A stretch of 61,985 bases of DNA from Betaproteobacteria bacterium (GTDB taxonomy: Bacteria > Pseudomonadota > Gammaproteobacteria > Burkholderiales > Casimicrobiaceae). The notes under the pieces are model-generated. The model saw only the letters and a list, made by a program, of their open reading frames with translations, was not told the origin of the DNA and did not search any database. Position numbers and translations under genes: made by a program. Below are positions 1-9,857 of the stretch, in pieces. The stretch lies in the NCBI GenBank assembly GCA_018971195.1, contig JAGXBK010000002.1, positions 1 to 61,985 on the forward strand, given 5' to 3'. The stretch's first letter is position 1. Each line of letters begins with the position of its first letter.

Positions 1-174
1 GTGACGGGGAGTTGCGTGCTGCCGGCGGGGACGGAGATGGTGATGCCGGGGGACAACGTGGCGATGGAGGTGACGTTGATTGCGCCGATCGCGATGGAGG
101 AGGGGTTGCGGTTCGCGATCCGCGAGGGCGGGCGCACGGTGGGTGCCGGCGTCGTTTCCAAGGTCATCGAGTAG
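1..174 (+). CDS. tuf: elongation factor Tu, C-terminal 57 residues (5' end outside window)
   Basis: Frame 1 is open from the first base to a TAG at 172-174 and ends in [15 protein letters not shown], the standard EF-Tu carboxy terminus (domain 3, which contacts tRNA and EF-Ts). Upstream residues VMPGDNV and [17 protein letters not shown] are also canonical. EF-Tu delivers aminoacyl-tRNA to the ribosome. Its position just before rpsJ is the usual tuf-S10 arrangement. The gene has no start in the window and is missing from the ORF track for that reason. G-rich third positions such as GGG are more frequent here than in the ribosomal genes that follow. Confidence 0.97.
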   Translation: MTGSCVLPAGTEMVMPGDNVAMEVTLIAPIAMEEGLRFAIREGGRTVGAGVVSKVIE

Positions 175-232
175 TCAGGAAGGCAACGCACAAGCAGGCG
201 CGTGAGCGCCGGGCCGTGCACGAGGTGACGTG

Positions 233-544
233 ATGCAAAACCAGAGAATTCGGATCCGATTGAAGGCGTTCGATTACAAGCTGATCGACCAGTCGGCGCA
301 GGAGATCGTCGACACCGCGAAGCGTTCGGGAGCGGTCGTCAAGGGCCCGGTCCCGCTGCCGACGAAGATCGAGCGCTACGACGTCCTGCGCTCGCCGCAC
401 GTCAACAAGACGTCGCGCGACCAGTTCGAGATCCGCACGCACCTGCGGCTGATGGACATCATCGACCCGACCGACAAGACGGTCGACCAGTTGATGAAGC
501 TCGATCTGCCTGCCGGCGTGGACGTGGAGATCAAGCTGCAGTGA
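233..544 (+). CDS. rpsJ: 30S ribosomal protein S10
   Basis: The 103-residue product begins [16 protein letters not shown] and contains [17 protein letters not shown], diagnostic for S10, a 30S head protein that also partners NusB in antitermination. The ORF track opens at GTG 230. ATG 233 is preferred because it gives the family N-terminus and a GAGG motif lies just upstream. It is the first gene of the S10 operon, 58 bp after tuf. Confidence 0.97.
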   Translation: MQNQRIRIRLKAFDYKLIDQSAQEIVDTAKRSGAVVKGPVPLPTKIERYDVLRSPHVNKTSRDQFEIRTHLRLMDIIDPTDKTVDQLMKLDLPAGVDVEIKLQ

Positions 545-613
545 CGGGTGTGAACAGTCCGGCCAATTGCAGCCGGCACCGGAGCGATCCGGGAACCTAG
601 AAGAGAGATGATC

Positions 614-1282
614 ATGAGTCTTGGATTGGTAGGTCGCAAGGTCGGAATGACCCGCGTCTTCACCGACGAAGGCGCCGCGGTTCCGGTGACGGTGCTCGAC
701 GTCGCGAACAACCGCGTCACTCAGGTGAAGACGCCGGACGCCGACGGCTATGCCGCCGTGCAGATCACCTGGGGCAAGCGGCGCGCATCGCGCGTCGTCA
801 AGCCGCAGGCGGGGCACCTGGCGAAGGCCGGCGTCGAGGCGGGGCAGGTGCTGAAGGAATTTCGCGTCGGCGCGGACGAGCTTTCGAAGTTCAAGCCGGG
901 CGATGTCGTCGGCGTCGATTCCTTCGAGGTCGGCCAGCTGGTCGACATCACCGGCACGACCAAGGGCCGCGGCTTCACCGGCGTGATCCGCCGCCACAAC
1001 TTCAGCTCCAATCGCGCGTCGCACGGCAACTCGCGCTCGCACAACACGCCGGGCTCGATCTCGATGGCGCAGGACCCGGGCCGCGTGTTCCCCGGCAAGC
1101 GCATGGCGGGCCAGTATGGCAACGTGACGCGCACCGTCCAGACGCTGCCGGTGGTTCGCGTCGACAAGGAGCGCGGCCTGCTGCTGGTCAAGGGCTCGGT
1201 GCCCGGCGCCGACGGCGGCCACATCGTCGTCCGCCCGTCGGTCAAGGCTGGAAAGAGCGCGTCGTCGAAGAAGGGGGCGTGA
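614..1282 (+). CDS. rplC: 50S ribosomal protein L3
   Basis: [16 protein letters not shown] at the N-terminus and the [33 protein letters not shown] segment mark L3, an early-assembly 23S rRNA binder near the peptidyl-transferase centre. There are two in-frame ATGs, at 608 and 614. The second is chosen because AGAGAG at 602-607 would overlap the first start, and family members start MSLGLVG. The gene has 222 residues and ends 2 bp before rplD. Confidence 0.96.
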   Translation: MSLGLVGRKVGMTRVFTDEGAAVPVTVLDVANNRVTQVKTPDADGYAAVQITWGKRRASRVVKPQAGHLAKAGVEAGQVLKEFRVGADELSKFKPGDVVGVDSFEVGQLVDITGTTKGRGFTGVIRRHNFSSNRASHGNSRSHNTPGSISMAQDPGRVFPGKRMAGQYGNVTRTVQTLPVVRVDKERGLLLVKGSVPGADGGHIVVRPSVKAGKSASSKKGA

Positions 1283-1284
1283 CC

Positions 1285-1908
1285 ATGGACCTCGATCTGA
1301 TCGACGACCAGGGGCACAAGGCCTCGACGGTTGCGGCGTCCGACGCGCTGTTCGGGCACGCCTACAACGAGGCGCTGATCCACCAGGTCGTGACTGCCTA
1401 CCAGGCGAACGCGCGCCAGGGGACGCGCGCGCAGAAAGGCCGCGGCGAGGTCAACAAGTCGCACCGCAAGCCATGGGCGCAGAAAGGCACCGGCCGCGCG
1501 CGCGCGGGCCAGGCGAACAGCCCGCTGTGGCGCGGCGGCGGCAAGATCTTCCCGAGCTCGCCCGACGAGAACTTCTCGCACAAGGTCAACCGCAAGATGT
1601 ACCGCGCCGGGATCGCGTCGATCCTGTCGCAGCTCGTCCGCGAGAGCCGCCTGTCGGTGATCGAGGCGCTGGCGATGGAGTCGCCGAAGACCAAGCTGTT
1701 CGCGCAGAAGATCAAGGGCTACGGCCTCGAGGGCACCGTGCTGGTGGTGACCGAGAAGCTCGACGACAACGTGTTCCTGTCGTCCCGCAACCTGCCGAAC
1801 GTGCTCGTGCTCGAGACGCGCGAAGTCGACCCCGTGAGCCTCGTCCGGTTCAACCACGTGCTGCTGACGAAGGGCGCGGTCTCGCAATTCGAGGAGATGC
1901 TGGGATGA
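1285..1908 (+). CDS. rplD: 50S ribosomal protein L4
   Basis: The 207-residue protein has the L4 signature loop with [23 protein letters not shown], which extends into the exit tunnel, and the C-terminal globular fold. L4 represses the S10 operon in E. coli. Whether it does so here cannot be judged from sequence. Start ATG 1285 is preferred over GTG 1279 because AGGGGG lies 8-13 bp upstream. The stop overlaps the rplW start in ATGA. Confidence 0.96.
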   Translation: MDLDLIDDQGHKASTVAASDALFGHAYNEALIHQVVTAYQANARQGTRAQKGRGEVNKSHRKPWAQKGTGRARAGQANSPLWRGGGKIFPSSPDENFSHKVNRKMYRAGIASILSQLVRESRLSVIEALAMESPKTKLFAQKIKGYGLEGTVLVVTEKLDDNVFLSSRNLPNVLVLETREVDPVSLVRFNHVLLTKGAVSQFEEMLG

Positions 1909-2219
1909 ACGCGCCCGTCAAATACAACTCCGAGCGCCTGATGACGGTGCTGCTCGCGCCGGTCGTTTCGGAGAAGGCCACCTTCCTGGCGGACAAGCAT
2001 GAGCAGGTGGTCTTCCGCGTGACGCAGAACGCGACCAAGCCGGAGGTGAAGGCAGCCGTCGAGTTGATGTTCAAGGTCGAGGTCGAGTCGGTGCAGATCT
2101 CCAATGTCAAGGGCAAGGAGAAGCGCTTCGGCCGCTTCATGGGCCGGCGCCGGAACTGGAAGAAGGCCTATGTGTGCCTGAAGGCGGGCCAGCAGATCAA
2201 CTTCGCGGCGGAGGCCTGA
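1905..2219 (+). CDS. rplW: 50S ribosomal protein L23
   Basis: The 104-residue product reads [26 protein letters not shown] and carries [22 protein letters not shown], typical of L23 at the tunnel exit, where trigger factor and SRP dock. The track shows a longer ORF from 1473, but its first half is out-of-frame rplD. The 4-bp ATGA overlap with rplD fixes the start and suggests translational coupling. Confidence 0.96.
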   Translation: MNAPVKYNSERLMTVLLAPVVSEKATFLADKHEQVVFRVTQNATKPEVKAAVELMFKVEVESVQISNVKGKEKRFGRFMGRRRNWKKAYVCLKAGQQINFAAEA

Positions 2220-2220
2220 C

Positions 2221-3045
2221 ATGGCACTGGTCAAAGTCAAACCGACCTCGAACGGGCGCCGTTCGCTGGTCAAGGTCGTCAACCCCTCCCTGCACAAGGG
2301 GCCTCCGGTCGCTTCCCTGGTCGAGAGCCAGAAGCGCGGCTCGGGGCGCAACAACCACGGTCACATCACGACGCGCCACAAGGGTGGCGGTCACAAGCAG
2401 CACTACCGGATCGTCGACTTCAAGCGCAACAAGGACGGCATTCCGGCAAAGGTCGAGCGCTTGGAGTACGACCCCAACCGCAGCGCCAATCTCGCCCTGC
2501 TGCTGTACACCGACGGCGAGCGCCGCTACATCATCGCGCCGCGGGGGGTCGCCGTGGGCGTGCAGCTGATGTCGGGCAGCGAGGCGGCGATCAAGCCGGG
2601 CAACACGCTTCCGCTGCGCAACATCCCGGTGGGTACGACGATCCACTGCATCGAGATGCAGCCGGGCAAGGGTGCGCAGATCGCGCGCTCGGCCGGCGCG
2701 GGCGTGCAGCTCCTGGCGCGCGAGGGAATCTACGCGCAGCTGCGGCTGCGCTCGGGCGAGATCCGCAAGGTGCATGTCGACTGCCGCGCGACGATCGGCG
2801 AAGTCGGCAACGAGGAGCACAGCCTGCGGTCGATCGGCAAGGCGGGTGCGCAGCGCTGGCGCGGCATCCGCCCGACGGTGCGTGGCATCGCGATGAACCC
2901 GGTCGACCATCCGCACGGGGGCCGCACCAACGGCGGGATGCATCCGGTGTCGCCGTGGGGCACGCCGACCAAGGGCTACAAGACGCGCCGCAACAAGCGC
3001 ACCGACGTGATGATCGTGCGCCGCCGCAACGCGACCAAGGGATAA
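2221..3045 (+). CDS. rplB: 50S ribosomal protein L2
   Basis: The 274-residue protein shows the L2 core, [19 protein letters not shown] and the highly conserved C-terminal [20 protein letters not shown] containing the functionally important His of the HPHGG loop. L2 bridges the subunits and supports peptidyl transfer. It starts one base after the rplW stop. Confidence 0.98.
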   Translation: MALVKVKPTSNGRRSLVKVVNPSLHKGPPVASLVESQKRGSGRNNHGHITTRHKGGGHKQHYRIVDFKRNKDGIPAKVERLEYDPNRSANLALLLYTDGERRYIIAPRGVAVGVQLMSGSEAAIKPGNTLPLRNIPVGTTIHCIEMQPGKGAQIARSAGAGVQLLAREGIYAQLRLRSGEIRKVHVDCRATIGEVGNEEHSLRSIGKAGAQRWRGIRPTVRGIAMNPVDHPHGGRTNGGMHPVSPWGTPTKGYKTRRNKRTDVMIVRRRNATKG

Positions 3046-3051
3046 CGGAAC

Positions 3052-3348
3052 ATGGCACGCTCAATCAAGAAGGGCCCGTTCGTCGACGATCATCTGGTGA
3101 AGAAGGTCGACGCCGCGCGCGCCGTCAACGACAAGAAGCCGATCAAGACCTGGTCGCGCCGCTCGACGATCACCCCGGAGTTCGTCGGCCTCACGATCGC
3201 CGTGCACAACGGCAAGCAGCACATTCCGGTCTATGTGTCCGAGAACATGGTCGGGCACAAGCTCGGCGAGTTCGCGCTGACCCGCACGTTCAAGGGCCAT
3301 TCATCGGACAAGAAGGTCTCGGCGCCGGCCGCGCCCAAGCGGAAGTGA
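3052..3348 (+). CDS. rpsS: 30S ribosomal protein S19
   Basis: [19 protein letters not shown] and [19 protein letters not shown] identify S19, a head protein that contacts the A-site finger. The length of 98 is a few residues over the usual 91-92 because of an Ala/Pro/Lys tail (SAPAAPKRK). It lies 6 bp after rplB. Confidence 0.97.
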   Translation: MARSIKKGPFVDDHLVKKVDAARAVNDKKPIKTWSRRSTITPEFVGLTIAVHNGKQHIPVYVSENMVGHKLGEFALTRTFKGHSSDKKVSAPAAPKRK

Positions 3349-3355
3349 GGACATG

Positions 3356-3691
3356 ATGCAAACCACTGCCACGCTTCGCGGCGTACGCCTGTCGGCCCAG
3401 AAGGGCCGGCTGATCGCCGACCAGATCCGCGGCCTGCCGGTCGACCGGGCGCTCGACATCCTGGCGTTCAGTCCCAAGAAAGGCGCGCGGATCCTGAAGA
3501 AGGTGCTCGAGTCGGCGATCGCCAACGCCGAGCACAACGAGGGCGCCGACATCGACGAGCTCAAGGTGACGACTGTCTACGTCGACAAGGCCGATACGCT
3601 GCGCCGCTTCACCGCGCGTGCCAAGGGCCGCGGGAACGTGATCGGCAAGCAGAGCTGCCACATCCACCTCGTCGTCGGCGACGGGAAATAG
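3356..3691 (+). CDS. rplV: 50S ribosomal protein L22
   Basis: The 111-residue protein contains [15 protein letters not shown] and the C-terminal tunnel hairpin region [20 protein letters not shown] of L22. Tandem ATGs occur at 3353 and 3356. The second gives better spacing from GTGAGG, which ends at 3350, but the first cannot be excluded. The hairpin normally lines the exit tunnel and is a macrolide-resistance site. Confidence 0.95.
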   Translation: MQTTATLRGVRLSAQKGRLIADQIRGLPVDRALDILAFSPKKGARILKKVLESAIANAEHNEGADIDELKVTTVYVDKADTLRRFTARAKGRGNVIGKQSCHIHLVVGDGK

Positions 3692-3700
3692 GGAACCGCC

Positions 3701-4417
3701 ATGGGACAGAAGATTCATCCGACCGGGTTCCGCCTCGCGGTCACCCGCAACTGGTCGTCGCGATGGTTTGCGAATACCAAGCACTTCGGCGCGACGTTGG
3801 CCGAGGACCTCAAGGTCCGCGAGTACCTGAAGAAGAAGCTCGCGCACGCGTCGGTTGCCAAGGTGACGATCGAGCGGCCGGCGAAGAACGCGCGCATCAC
3901 CATCCACAGCGCGCGCCCGGGCGTGGTCATCGGTAAGAAGGGCGAGGACATCGAGACCCTGCGCGCCGACCTGCGCAAGATGATGGGCGGCGACGTCGGC
4001 CTCAACATCGAGGAGATCCGCAAGCCGGAGATCGATGCGCAGCTCGTCGCCGATTCGATCGCCCAGCAGCTCGAGAAGCGGATCATGTTCCGCCGTGCGA
4101 TGAAGCGCGCGATGCAGAACGCGATGCGGTTGGGCGCCCAGGGCATCAAGGTGATGAGCTCGGGCCGGCTGAATGGCGTCGAGATCGCGCGGCGCGAGTG
4201 GTACCGCGAGGGCCGCGTGCCCCTGCATACGCTGCGTGCGGACATCGACTACGGTTTCGCCGAGGCGCGCACCACCTACGGCGTCATCGGGATCAAGGTG
4301 TGGGTCTTCAAGGGTGAGGTGATGGCGCACAACGCGGAGCCGGCAGCGGCACCGGCGCCGGCACCCGCGCGCCCGCGTCGGGCAGGACCAGGAGCGAAGA
4401 ATGCTGCAGCCAGCTAG
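3701..4417 (+). CDS. rpsC: 30S ribosomal protein S3
   Basis: The 238-residue protein begins [14 protein letters not shown] and has a KH domain with the GxxG loop in [16 protein letters not shown]3 forms part of the mRNA entry tunnel. The C-terminus carries an Ala/Pro-rich tail ([17 protein letters not shown]), and its last 17 bases overlap rplP. Confidence 0.97.
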   Translation: MGQKIHPTGFRLAVTRNWSSRWFANTKHFGATLAEDLKVREYLKKKLAHASVAKVTIERPAKNARITIHSARPGVVIGKKGEDIETLRADLRKMMGGDVGLNIEEIRKPEIDAQLVADSIAQQLEKRIMFRRAMKRAMQNAMRLGAQGIKVMSSGRLNGVEIARREWYREGRVPLHTLRADIDYGFAEARTTYGVIGIKVWVFKGEVMAHNAEPAAAPAPAPARPRRAGPGAKNAAAS

Positions 4418-4814
4418 AAGGAAATACCGGAAGGAGCAGAAGGGCCGCAACAAGGGCGTCGCGACCGTCGGCAACAAGGTCAGCTTCGGCGAGTACGGCC
4501 TCAAGGCGACCGCGCGTGGCCGCCTGACGTCGCGCCAGATCGAGGCGGCGCGGCGCGCGATGACGCGTCACATCAAGCGCGGCGGTCGGATCTGGATCCG
4601 CATCTTCCCGGACAAGCCGGTGTCCAAGAAGCCGGCGGAAGTCCGCATGGGCAACGGCAAGGGCAATCCGGAGTACTACGTGGCGGAGATCCAGCCGGGC
4701 AAGGTGCTCTACGAGATGGACGGCGTCGAGGAAGCCCTGGCCCGCGAGGCTTTCGCGCTCGCGGCGGCCAAGCTGCCGCTCAAGACGACATTCGTTCACC
4801 GCCTCGTTGGCTGA
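4401..4814 (+). CDS. rplP: 50S ribosomal protein L16
   Basis: [19 protein letters not shown] and [32 protein letters not shown] match L16 (137 residues), which organises the central protuberance and A-site region. AGGAGCG sits 6 bp upstream of the ATG, inside the end of rpsC, giving a 17-bp overlap. Confidence 0.97.
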   Translation: MLQPARRKYRKEQKGRNKGVATVGNKVSFGEYGLKATARGRLTSRQIEAARRAMTRHIKRGGRIWIRIFPDKPVSKKPAEVRMGNGKGNPEYYVAEIQPGKVLYEMDGVEEALAREAFALAAAKLPLKTTFVHRLVG

Positions 4815-4825
4815 CGGAGACGGAC

Positions 4826-5068
4826 ATGAAACGCACCGAAGCGAAGAAGGCGCTGGCGGGGAAATCCTCCGGCGAGCTGCAGGCGGAACTGGAAGCGCTG
4901 CTGAAGGAGCAATTCGGCCTGCGGATGCAGGTCGCCACCCAGCAGATCACGAACACGGCCAAGCTGAAGGACGTGCGCCGCGGCATCGCGCGCGTCCGTA
5001 CCCTGCTGGGCCGGGAAGCGAGTGCCCAGGCGCCAGCGGCCCGGGGCAAACAAGGAGCCCGCGCATGA
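4826..5068 (+). CDS. rpmC: 50S ribosomal protein L29
   Basis: The 80-residue product is longer than the usual 60-66. Residues 1-65 cover the two-helix L29 fold ([24 protein letters not shown], then [17 protein letters not shown]), followed by an Ala/Arg-rich tail. The stop overlaps the rpsQ start in ATGA. Confidence 0.94.
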   Translation: MKRTEAKKALAGKSSGELQAELEALLKEQFGLRMQVATQQITNTAKLKDVRRGIARVRTLLGREASAQAPAARGKQGARA

Positions 5069-5373
5069 GCGCAGAGACCCAGGGCGCCGCGGCGCCGGTG
5101 CAGGACGGCGCGGCGCGCAGGACGCTGGTCCAGACGGTGACCGGCCGCGTCGTCAGCGACAAGATGAACAAGACCATCACCGTGCTGGTCGAGCGCCGCG
5201 TGAAGCACGCGCTCTACGGCAAGGTCGTCACCAAGTCGAACAAGTACCACGCGCACGACGAGAACAACGAGTGCAAGGCGGGAGACCTGGTCGAGATCCA
5301 GGCGACGCGCAAGCTTTCGAAGACGAAGGCGTGGCGCGTGCTGCGCGTCGTCGAGAAGGCGAAGCCGGTCTGA
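5065..5373 (+). CDS. rpsQ: 30S ribosomal protein S17
   Basis: The 102-residue protein has the S17 OB-fold: [36 protein letters not shown] and [14 protein letters not shown]. An acidic/Ala N-terminal extension ([17 protein letters not shown]) precedes the fold. The start is fixed by the 4-bp overlap with rpmC. The track ORF 4807-5373 adds an out-of-frame leader. It is the last gene before a 249-bp gap. Confidence 0.96.
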   Translation: MSAETQGAAAPVQDGAARRTLVQTVTGRVVSDKMNKTITVLVERRVKHALYGKVVTKSNKYHAHDENNECKAGDLVEIQATRKLSKTKAWRVLRVVEKAKPV

Positions 5374-5407
5374 CGCGGGCTCCGCCCCCGCTATCCGGGA
5401 CGGGGTA

Positions 5408-5436
5408 TTGCCTGGAAGCGAAGAAGCTGTCATACT
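5408..5436 (+). promoter_or_regulatory. candidate sigma70 promoter for the rplN (spc) transcription unit
   Basis: TTGCCT (5408-5413) and CATACT (5431-5436) are separated by exactly 17 bases, each matching consensus at 4 of 6 positions. They lie in the only long gap (5374-5622) inside the ribosomal cluster, so a leader of about 180 nt before rplN is predicted. In E. coli the spc promoter also lies just upstream of rplN. The rest of the gap shows only GC-rich repeats of GCGGGCTCCGC. Confidence 0.5.
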
Positions 5437-5622
5437 TTTCGTTTTTCCGCCGCGGACGTCTGGGCGTTTTGTGAAAGCGCGGGCTCCGCGGCCTGTCCCA
5501 CCCGGGTGCGGTGCTGGATCGCCCCCGCACGGGTTCCAAAACTGGCCGCCGCCTGGATCAGGCGGGTCCGCGGGCCCGAAAGGGCCTGCGCCGAAGGCGG
5601 ATCAAGTTGGAGAGAAGTTGTC

Positions 5623-5991
5623 ATGATTCAAATGCAGACGGTACTCGACGTCGCCGACAACACGGGCGCGCGCGCAGTCATGTGCATCAAGGTGCTGGGC
5701 GGCAGCAAGCGGCGCTATGCCCATATCGGCGACGTCATCAAGGTGACGGTCAAGGACGCCGCGCCGCGCGGGCGCGTCAAGAAGGGCGAGATCTACAACG
5801 CGGTCGTGGTGCGCACCCGCCAGGGCGTGCGGCGTGACGACGGCGCGCGGGTCCGTTTCGACACCAATGCCGCCGTGCTGCTCAACGCCAAGCTCGAGCC
5901 GATCGGCACTCGGATTTTCGGACCGGTCACGCGGGAGCTCCGCACCGAGCGGTTCATGAAGATCGTGTCGCTGGCGCCGGAAGTGCTCTGA
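5623..5991 (+). CDS. rplN: 50S ribosomal protein L14
   Basis: The product is the textbook 122 residues. [28 protein letters not shown] and RGVKKGE-like and [13 protein letters not shown] segments match L14, which sits at the subunit interface and is bound by RsfS. Preceded by GGAGAG about 10 bp upstream. First gene of the spc-type segment. Confidence 0.98.
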   Translation: MIQMQTVLDVADNTGARAVMCIKVLGGSKRRYAHIGDVIKVTVKDAAPRGRVKKGEIYNAVVVRTRQGVRRDDGARVRFDTNAAVLLNAKLEPIGTRIFGPVTRELRTERFMKIVSLAPEVL

Positions 5992-6025
5992 CCTTCGGGC
6001 CCAGCCGCATTCGCAGAGACCAAAC

Positions 6026-6343
6026 ATGCGCAAGATCAAGAAGGGCGACAACATCGTCGTCATCGCGGGCCGGGACAAGGGCAAGCGTGGCGATGTCTCG
6101 ATCGTCGTCGACGACACGCACGTCGTCGTGAACGGGGTGAACCAGGTGCGCAAGCACACCAAGCCCAATCCAATGAAGAACCAGCCGGGCGGCATCGTCA
6201 CGGTCGAGCTGCCGATCCACGTCTCGAACGTCGCGATCTGGAACCCGGTCACGCGCAAGGCCGACCGGATCGGATTCCGCGTCCTCGACGACGGCCGGAA
6301 GGTCCGCTTCTACAAGTCCAACGGCGAGCAGATCAATGGCTGA
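6026..6343 (+). CDS. rplX: 50S ribosomal protein L24
   Basis: The 105-residue protein begins [22 protein letters not shown], a KOW motif typical of L24, which initiates 50S assembly. [20 protein letters not shown] is also conserved. The last 8 bases overlap rplE. Confidence 0.97.
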   Translation: MRKIKKGDNIVVIAGRDKGKRGDVSIVVDDTHVVVNGVNQVRKHTKPNPMKNQPGGIVTVELPIHVSNVAIWNPVTRKADRIGFRVLDDGRKVRFYKSNGEQING

Positions 6344-6989
6344 AGACAAGCGCCCGGGAGCGAAGACCCCGAAGGCCGAAAAGAAGGCCGCCAAGGCGGA
6401 GAAGGCTGCACAGCCGGCGGCCGCGCACGTCGCCGACCAGCCGCACCAGCCGGCGCGCCTGAAAGGCGTCTATCGCGACCAGATCGCGCCCGCGCTGGCT
6501 AAGCAGTTCGGCTACAAATCGCGGATGCAGGTGCCGCGCATCTCGAAGATCGTGCTGAACATGGGCGTCGGCGAGGCGACCAGCGACAAGAAGATCCTCG
6601 AGAACGCCGTCGGCGACATGACCAAGATCGCCGGCCAGAAGCCGGTGGTCACCAAGGCGCGCAAGGCCATTGCGGGCTTCAAGATCCGCGAAGGCTACCC
6701 GATCGGATGCATGGTGACGCTGCGCGACGAACGGATGTACGAGTTCCTCGACCGCCTGGTGTCGGTGGCGCTGCCCCGCGTTCGCGACTTCCGCGGCGTG
6801 TCGGGCCGCGGCTTCGACGGTCGCGGCAACTACAACATGGGCGTCAAGGAACAGATCATCTTCCCGGAGATCGAGTACGACAAGATCGACGCCATCCGGG
6901 GCATGAACATCACGATCACGACGACCGCGAAGACCGACGCCGAAGCGAAGGCGCTGCTCGCCGCGTTCAAGTTTCCGTTCAGGAACTGA
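6336..6989 (+). CDS. rplE: 50S ribosomal protein L5 with N-terminal Lys/Ala extension
   Basis: From about residue 41 the sequence is standard L5: [36 protein letters not shown] and [21 protein letters not shown]. Residues 1-40 (rich in [13 protein letters not shown]) have no counterpart in the 179-residue E. coli protein. No alternative ATG or GTG lies near the core start, and the ATG at 6336 overlaps rplX by 8 bp, so the extension is probably translated. L5 binds 5S rRNA and contacts P-site tRNA. Confidence 0.96.
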   Translation: MAEDKRPGAKTPKAEKKAAKAEKAAQPAAAHVADQPHQPARLKGVYRDQIAPALAKQFGYKSRMQVPRISKIVLNMGVGEATSDKKILENAVGDMTKIAGQKPVVTKARKAIAGFKIREGYPIGCMVTLRDERMYEFLDRLVSVALPRVRDFRGVSGRGFDGRGNYNMGVKEQIIFPEIEYDKIDAIRGMNITITTTAKTDAEAKALLAAFKFPFRN

Positions 6990-6999
6990 GGATTCCGCC

Positions 7000-7305
7000 A
7001 TGTCGAAGCTGGCACTGATCAACCGCCAATACAAGCGCGAGAAGCTCGTCGCCAAGTACGCGAAGAAGCGCGCGGCCCTCGTCGCGATCATCGAGGACAT
7101 GCGGCTCTCGGACGAGGACCGCTACGCGGCGCGGCTCAAGCTGCAGGCGCTGCCACGCAACGCGAATCCGACGCGTTTGCGCAACCGCTGCCTGATCACC
7201 GGACGGCCGCGCGGCGTGTTCAGCAAGTTCGGTCTCGGGCGCAACAAGCTGCGCGAGTACGCGATGCGCGGGGAGATCCCCGGCATCGTCAAGGCCAGCT
7301 GGTAA
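7000..7305 (+). CDS. rpsN: 30S ribosomal protein S14, long form without zinc ligands
   Basis: At 101 residues, with a single Cys ([12 protein letters not shown]), this is the long S14 type lacking the paired CxxC zinc ligands of the short form. [16 protein letters not shown] and [11 protein letters not shown] are conserved termini. It lies 10 bp after rplE. Confidence 0.97.
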   Translation: MSKLALINRQYKREKLVAKYAKKRAALVAIIEDMRLSDEDRYAARLKLQALPRNANPTRLRNRCLITGRPRGVFSKFGLGRNKLREYAMRGEIPGIVKASW

Positions 7306-7320
7306 AGGCGAGGTGACGAG

Positions 7321-7719
7321 ATGAGCATGACTGATCCCATCGCCGACATGCTGACCCGCATCCGCAATGCGCAGATGAGGGAGCGGACGGTCGTCGCGAT
7401 GCCCTCGTCGAAGGTCAAGATCGCGATCGCCCGCGTCCTCAAGGACGAGGGTTACATCGAAGGATTCAAGATCTCCGGCGACGAAGCGGCGAAGCCGCAG
7501 CTCGAGATCGCGCTGCGCTACTACGCGGGCCGGCCGGTGATCGAGAAGATCGAGCGGGTGTCGAAGCCCGGGCTTCGCATCTACAAGGGCAAGGACGACA
7601 TCCCGCGCGTCATGAACGGACTGGGGATCGCCATCGTTTCGACGTCGCATGGCGTAATGACGGACCGCAAGGCGCGCGCGACCGGTGTCGGTGGCGAAGT
7701 GCTCTGCATCGTGGCCTGA
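7321..7719 (+). CDS. rpsH: 30S ribosomal protein S8
   Basis: [18 protein letters not shown] and the C-terminal [26 protein letters not shown] are S8 hallmarks (132 residues). S8 organises the 16S central domain, and in E. coli it represses the spc operon near rplE. GAGGTGACG precedes the start. Confidence 0.97.
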   Translation: MSMTDPIADMLTRIRNAQMRERTVVAMPSSKVKIAIARVLKDEGYIEGFKISGDEAAKPQLEIALRYYAGRPVIEKIERVSKPGLRIYKGKDDIPRVMNGLGIAIVSTSHGVMTDRKARATGVGGEVLCIVA

Positions 7720-7732
7720 CGGGAGAGACAGG

Positions 7733-8260
7733 ATGTCGCGCATCGGCAACAACCCGATCAAGCTTCCGGAGAAGATCGAAGTGACGCTCGCCGCCGGCGA
7801 GATCTCGGTCAAGGGCCCGCTCGGCACGCTGTCGCGGAAGTTCGGTCCGCAGGTCACGATCGAGAAGAGCGGCCAGGACCTCGTCTTCAAGGCCGCGAAC
7901 GACGAGGCTCGCGCGTTGCAGGGAACCCTGCGGGCGCTGGTCGCCAACATGGTCAAGGGCGTGTCGCAGGGCTACGAGAAGAAGCTGACGCTCGTCGGCG
8001 TCGGCTACCGCGCCCAGGCCGCCGGGGACAAGCTCAACCTGTCGCTCGGCTTCTCGCACCCGGTCGTGCATTCGATGCCCAAGGGCGTCAAGGTCGAAAC
8101 CCCGCAGCAGACGGAAATTCTCGTCAAGGGCATCGACAAGCAGCAGGTCGGCCAGGTCGCCGCGGAGATCCGTGCGTACCGCCCGCCCGAGCCGTACAAG
8201 GGCAAGGGTGTGCGCTATGTCGACGAGCGGGTGATCATCAAGGAAACGAAGAAGAAGTAG
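7733..8260 (+). CDS. rplF: 50S ribosomal protein L6
   Basis: The 175-residue protein begins [17 protein letters not shown] and ends with the L6 signature [26 protein letters not shown]. The track ORF starts upstream at 7685, but that leader is out-of-frame rpsH. ATG 7733 has GGGAGAGACAGG just ahead. Confidence 0.97.
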   Translation: MSRIGNNPIKLPEKIEVTLAAGEISVKGPLGTLSRKFGPQVTIEKSGQDLVFKAANDEARALQGTLRALVANMVKGVSQGYEKKLTLVGVGYRAQAAGDKLNLSLGFSHPVVHSMPKGVKVETPQQTEILVKGIDKQQVGQVAAEIRAYRPPEPYKGKGVRYVDERVIIKETKKK

Positions 8261-8283
8261 GCCTTCTTCGACGAGGAGTTCAG

Positions 8284-8637
8284 ATGAACAAGAAGGAAGC
8301 TCGAGTCCGCCGCGCCCGCAAAACCCGGGTGCGCATCGCCGAGCAGCGTGCAACCCGCCTGGTCGTCGGACGGTCGAACTGCCACATCTACGCGCAGATC
8401 ATCGCGCCGTCGGGCGACAAGGTGCTGGCGAGCGCGTCGACCCTCGAGGCTGAGGTGCGCAAGGACGTAAAGAACGGCGGCAACACGGCTGCCGCAGCGG
8501 CGATCGGCAAGCGCATCGCCCTGCGCGCGAAAGCGCTCGGGATCGAATCGGTCGCATTCGACCGTGCGGGATTCCGATTCCATGGCCGCGTGAAGGCGCT
8601 GGCCGACGCGGCCCGCGAGGGCGGCCTGAAGTTCTGA
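8284..8637 (+). CDS. rplR: 50S ribosomal protein L18
   Basis: The 117-residue protein shows [64 protein letters not shown], the 5S-binding L18 fold. GAGGAG is located 7 bp upstream of the ATG. Confidence 0.97.
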   Translation: MNKKEARVRRARKTRVRIAEQRATRLVVGRSNCHIYAQIIAPSGDKVLASASTLEAEVRKDVKNGGNTAAAAAIGKRIALRAKALGIESVAFDRAGFRFHGRVKALADAAREGGLKF

Positions 8638-8650
8638 GCAGGGGTTCCAG

Positions 8651-9184
8651 ATGGCACAGCAACGATCCAACCCGCGCCAGCCGCAGCAGCAGGATGACCG
8701 CGGAGACGGCCTGCGCGAGAAGATGATCTCGATCAACCGGGTCACCAAAGTGGTGAAGGGCGGTCGCATCCTCGGCTTCGCCGCGCTGACGGTCGTCGGC
8801 GACGGCGACGGACGTGTCGGCATGGGCAAGGGCAAGGCGAAGGAAGTGCCGGTCGCCGTGCAGAAGGCGATGGAGCAGGCCCGGCGCAACATGGTCAAGG
8901 TGCGCCTGAAGAAGGGTACCCTGCATCACGCAGTCGAGGGCCGCCACGGCTCGACGCGCGTCCACATGCAGCCGGCATCCGACGGGACCGGCGTCATCGC
9001 CGGCGGCGCGATGCGCGCGGTGTTCGACGTCGTCGGCGTGACGAACATCCTCGCCAAGTGCCACGGCTCGACCAACCCGTACAACGTGGTTCGCGCGACG
9101 CTGAACGGCCTCGAAGCGATCAACGCCCCGGCGGACATCGCCGCGAAGCGCGGCAAGACCGTCGAAGAGATCCTGGAGGCCTGA
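8651..9184 (+). CDS. rpsE: 30S ribosomal protein S5
   Basis: The 177-residue product has a Gln-rich N-terminus ([16 protein letters not shown]) and then the S5 double-stranded RNA-binding fold: [21 protein letters not shown] and [19 protein letters not shown]5 guards the mRNA entry site and affects decoding accuracy. Confidence 0.97.
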   Translation: MAQQRSNPRQPQQQDDRGDGLREKMISINRVTKVVKGGRILGFAALTVVGDGDGRVGMGKGKAKEVPVAVQKAMEQARRNMVKVRLKKGTLHHAVEGRHGSTRVHMQPASDGTGVIAGGAMRAVFDVVGVTNILAKCHGSTNPYNVVRATLNGLEAINAPADIAAKRGKTVEEILEA

Positions 9185-9186
9185 CG

Positions 9187-9375
9187 ATGTCCGGCGACAA
9201 CAAGATCAAGGTGACGCTGGTCAAGGGCATCGCCCGCTGCCGCGAGGACCATCGCGCGACGGTGCGCGGGCTGGGGCTCAAGCGGATCCGGCATACCGTC
9301 GAGCTCGCGGACACCAAGGCGATCCGCGGCATGATCAACAAGGTCAGCTACCTCGTGTCGGTGGCGGGCGAGTGA
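9187..9375 (+). CDS. rpmD: 50S ribosomal protein L30
   Basis: The 62-residue protein [33 protein letters not shown] is L30, a peripheral large-subunit protein absent from some lineages. ATG 9187 lies 2 bp after the rpsE stop. The longer ORF from 9058 in the track is a read-through of rpsE in another frame. Confidence 0.95.
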   Translation: MSGDNKIKVTLVKGIARCREDHRATVRGLGLKRIRHTVELADTKAIRGMINKVSYLVSVAGE

Positions 9376-9391
9376 AATCCTGGAGCACGCG

Positions 9392-9823
9392 ATGCGTCTG
9401 AATACGATGAAGCCCGCCGCGGGCAGCAAGAAGGCGAGGCGCCGCGTCGGCCGCGGCATCGGCTCGGGCCTGGGCAAGACGGCCGGCCGCGGGCACAAGG
9501 GCCAGAAGTCGCGTTCAGGCGGCTTTCACAAGGTCGGGTTCGAAGGCGGCCAGATGCCGCTGCAGCGGCGCCTGCCGAAGCGCGGTTTCGTCTCGCGCAG
9601 CCGCGACGACACCGCCCAGGTCCGGCTGGCCGACCTTGCCAGGATCCCGGTCGCCGACATCGACCTCCTCGCGCTGAAGGCTGCGGGGCTCGTCCCGTCG
9701 CTCGCCAAGACGGCCAAGGTGATCAAGACGGGCAAGCTCGACAAGGCAGTCCGGCTGACGGGCGTGGCGGCGACGCAGGGCGCCAAGGCGGCGATCGAGG
9801 CCGCTGGCGGCAGCGTGGCTTGA
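9392..9823 (+). CDS. rplO: 50S ribosomal protein L15
   Basis: [22 protein letters not shown] and [37 protein letters not shown] are diagnostic for L15 (143 residues), a late-assembly 23S binder located next to secY as usual. Confidence 0.97.
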   Translation: MRLNTMKPAAGSKKARRRVGRGIGSGLGKTAGRGHKGQKSRSGGFHKVGFEGGQMPLQRRLPKRGFVSRSRDDTAQVRLADLARIPVADIDLLALKAAGLVPSLAKTAKVIKTGKLDKAVRLTGVAATQGAKAAIEAAGGSVA

Positions 9824-9857
9824 ATCGGCGCACGGACAACGCAATCTGGGACACTCT

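Noticed and set aside
164-1887. Long minus-strand ORFs opposite rpsJ, rplC and rplD
   Set aside because: They are shadows of ribosomal genes with no motif or ribosome-binding site.
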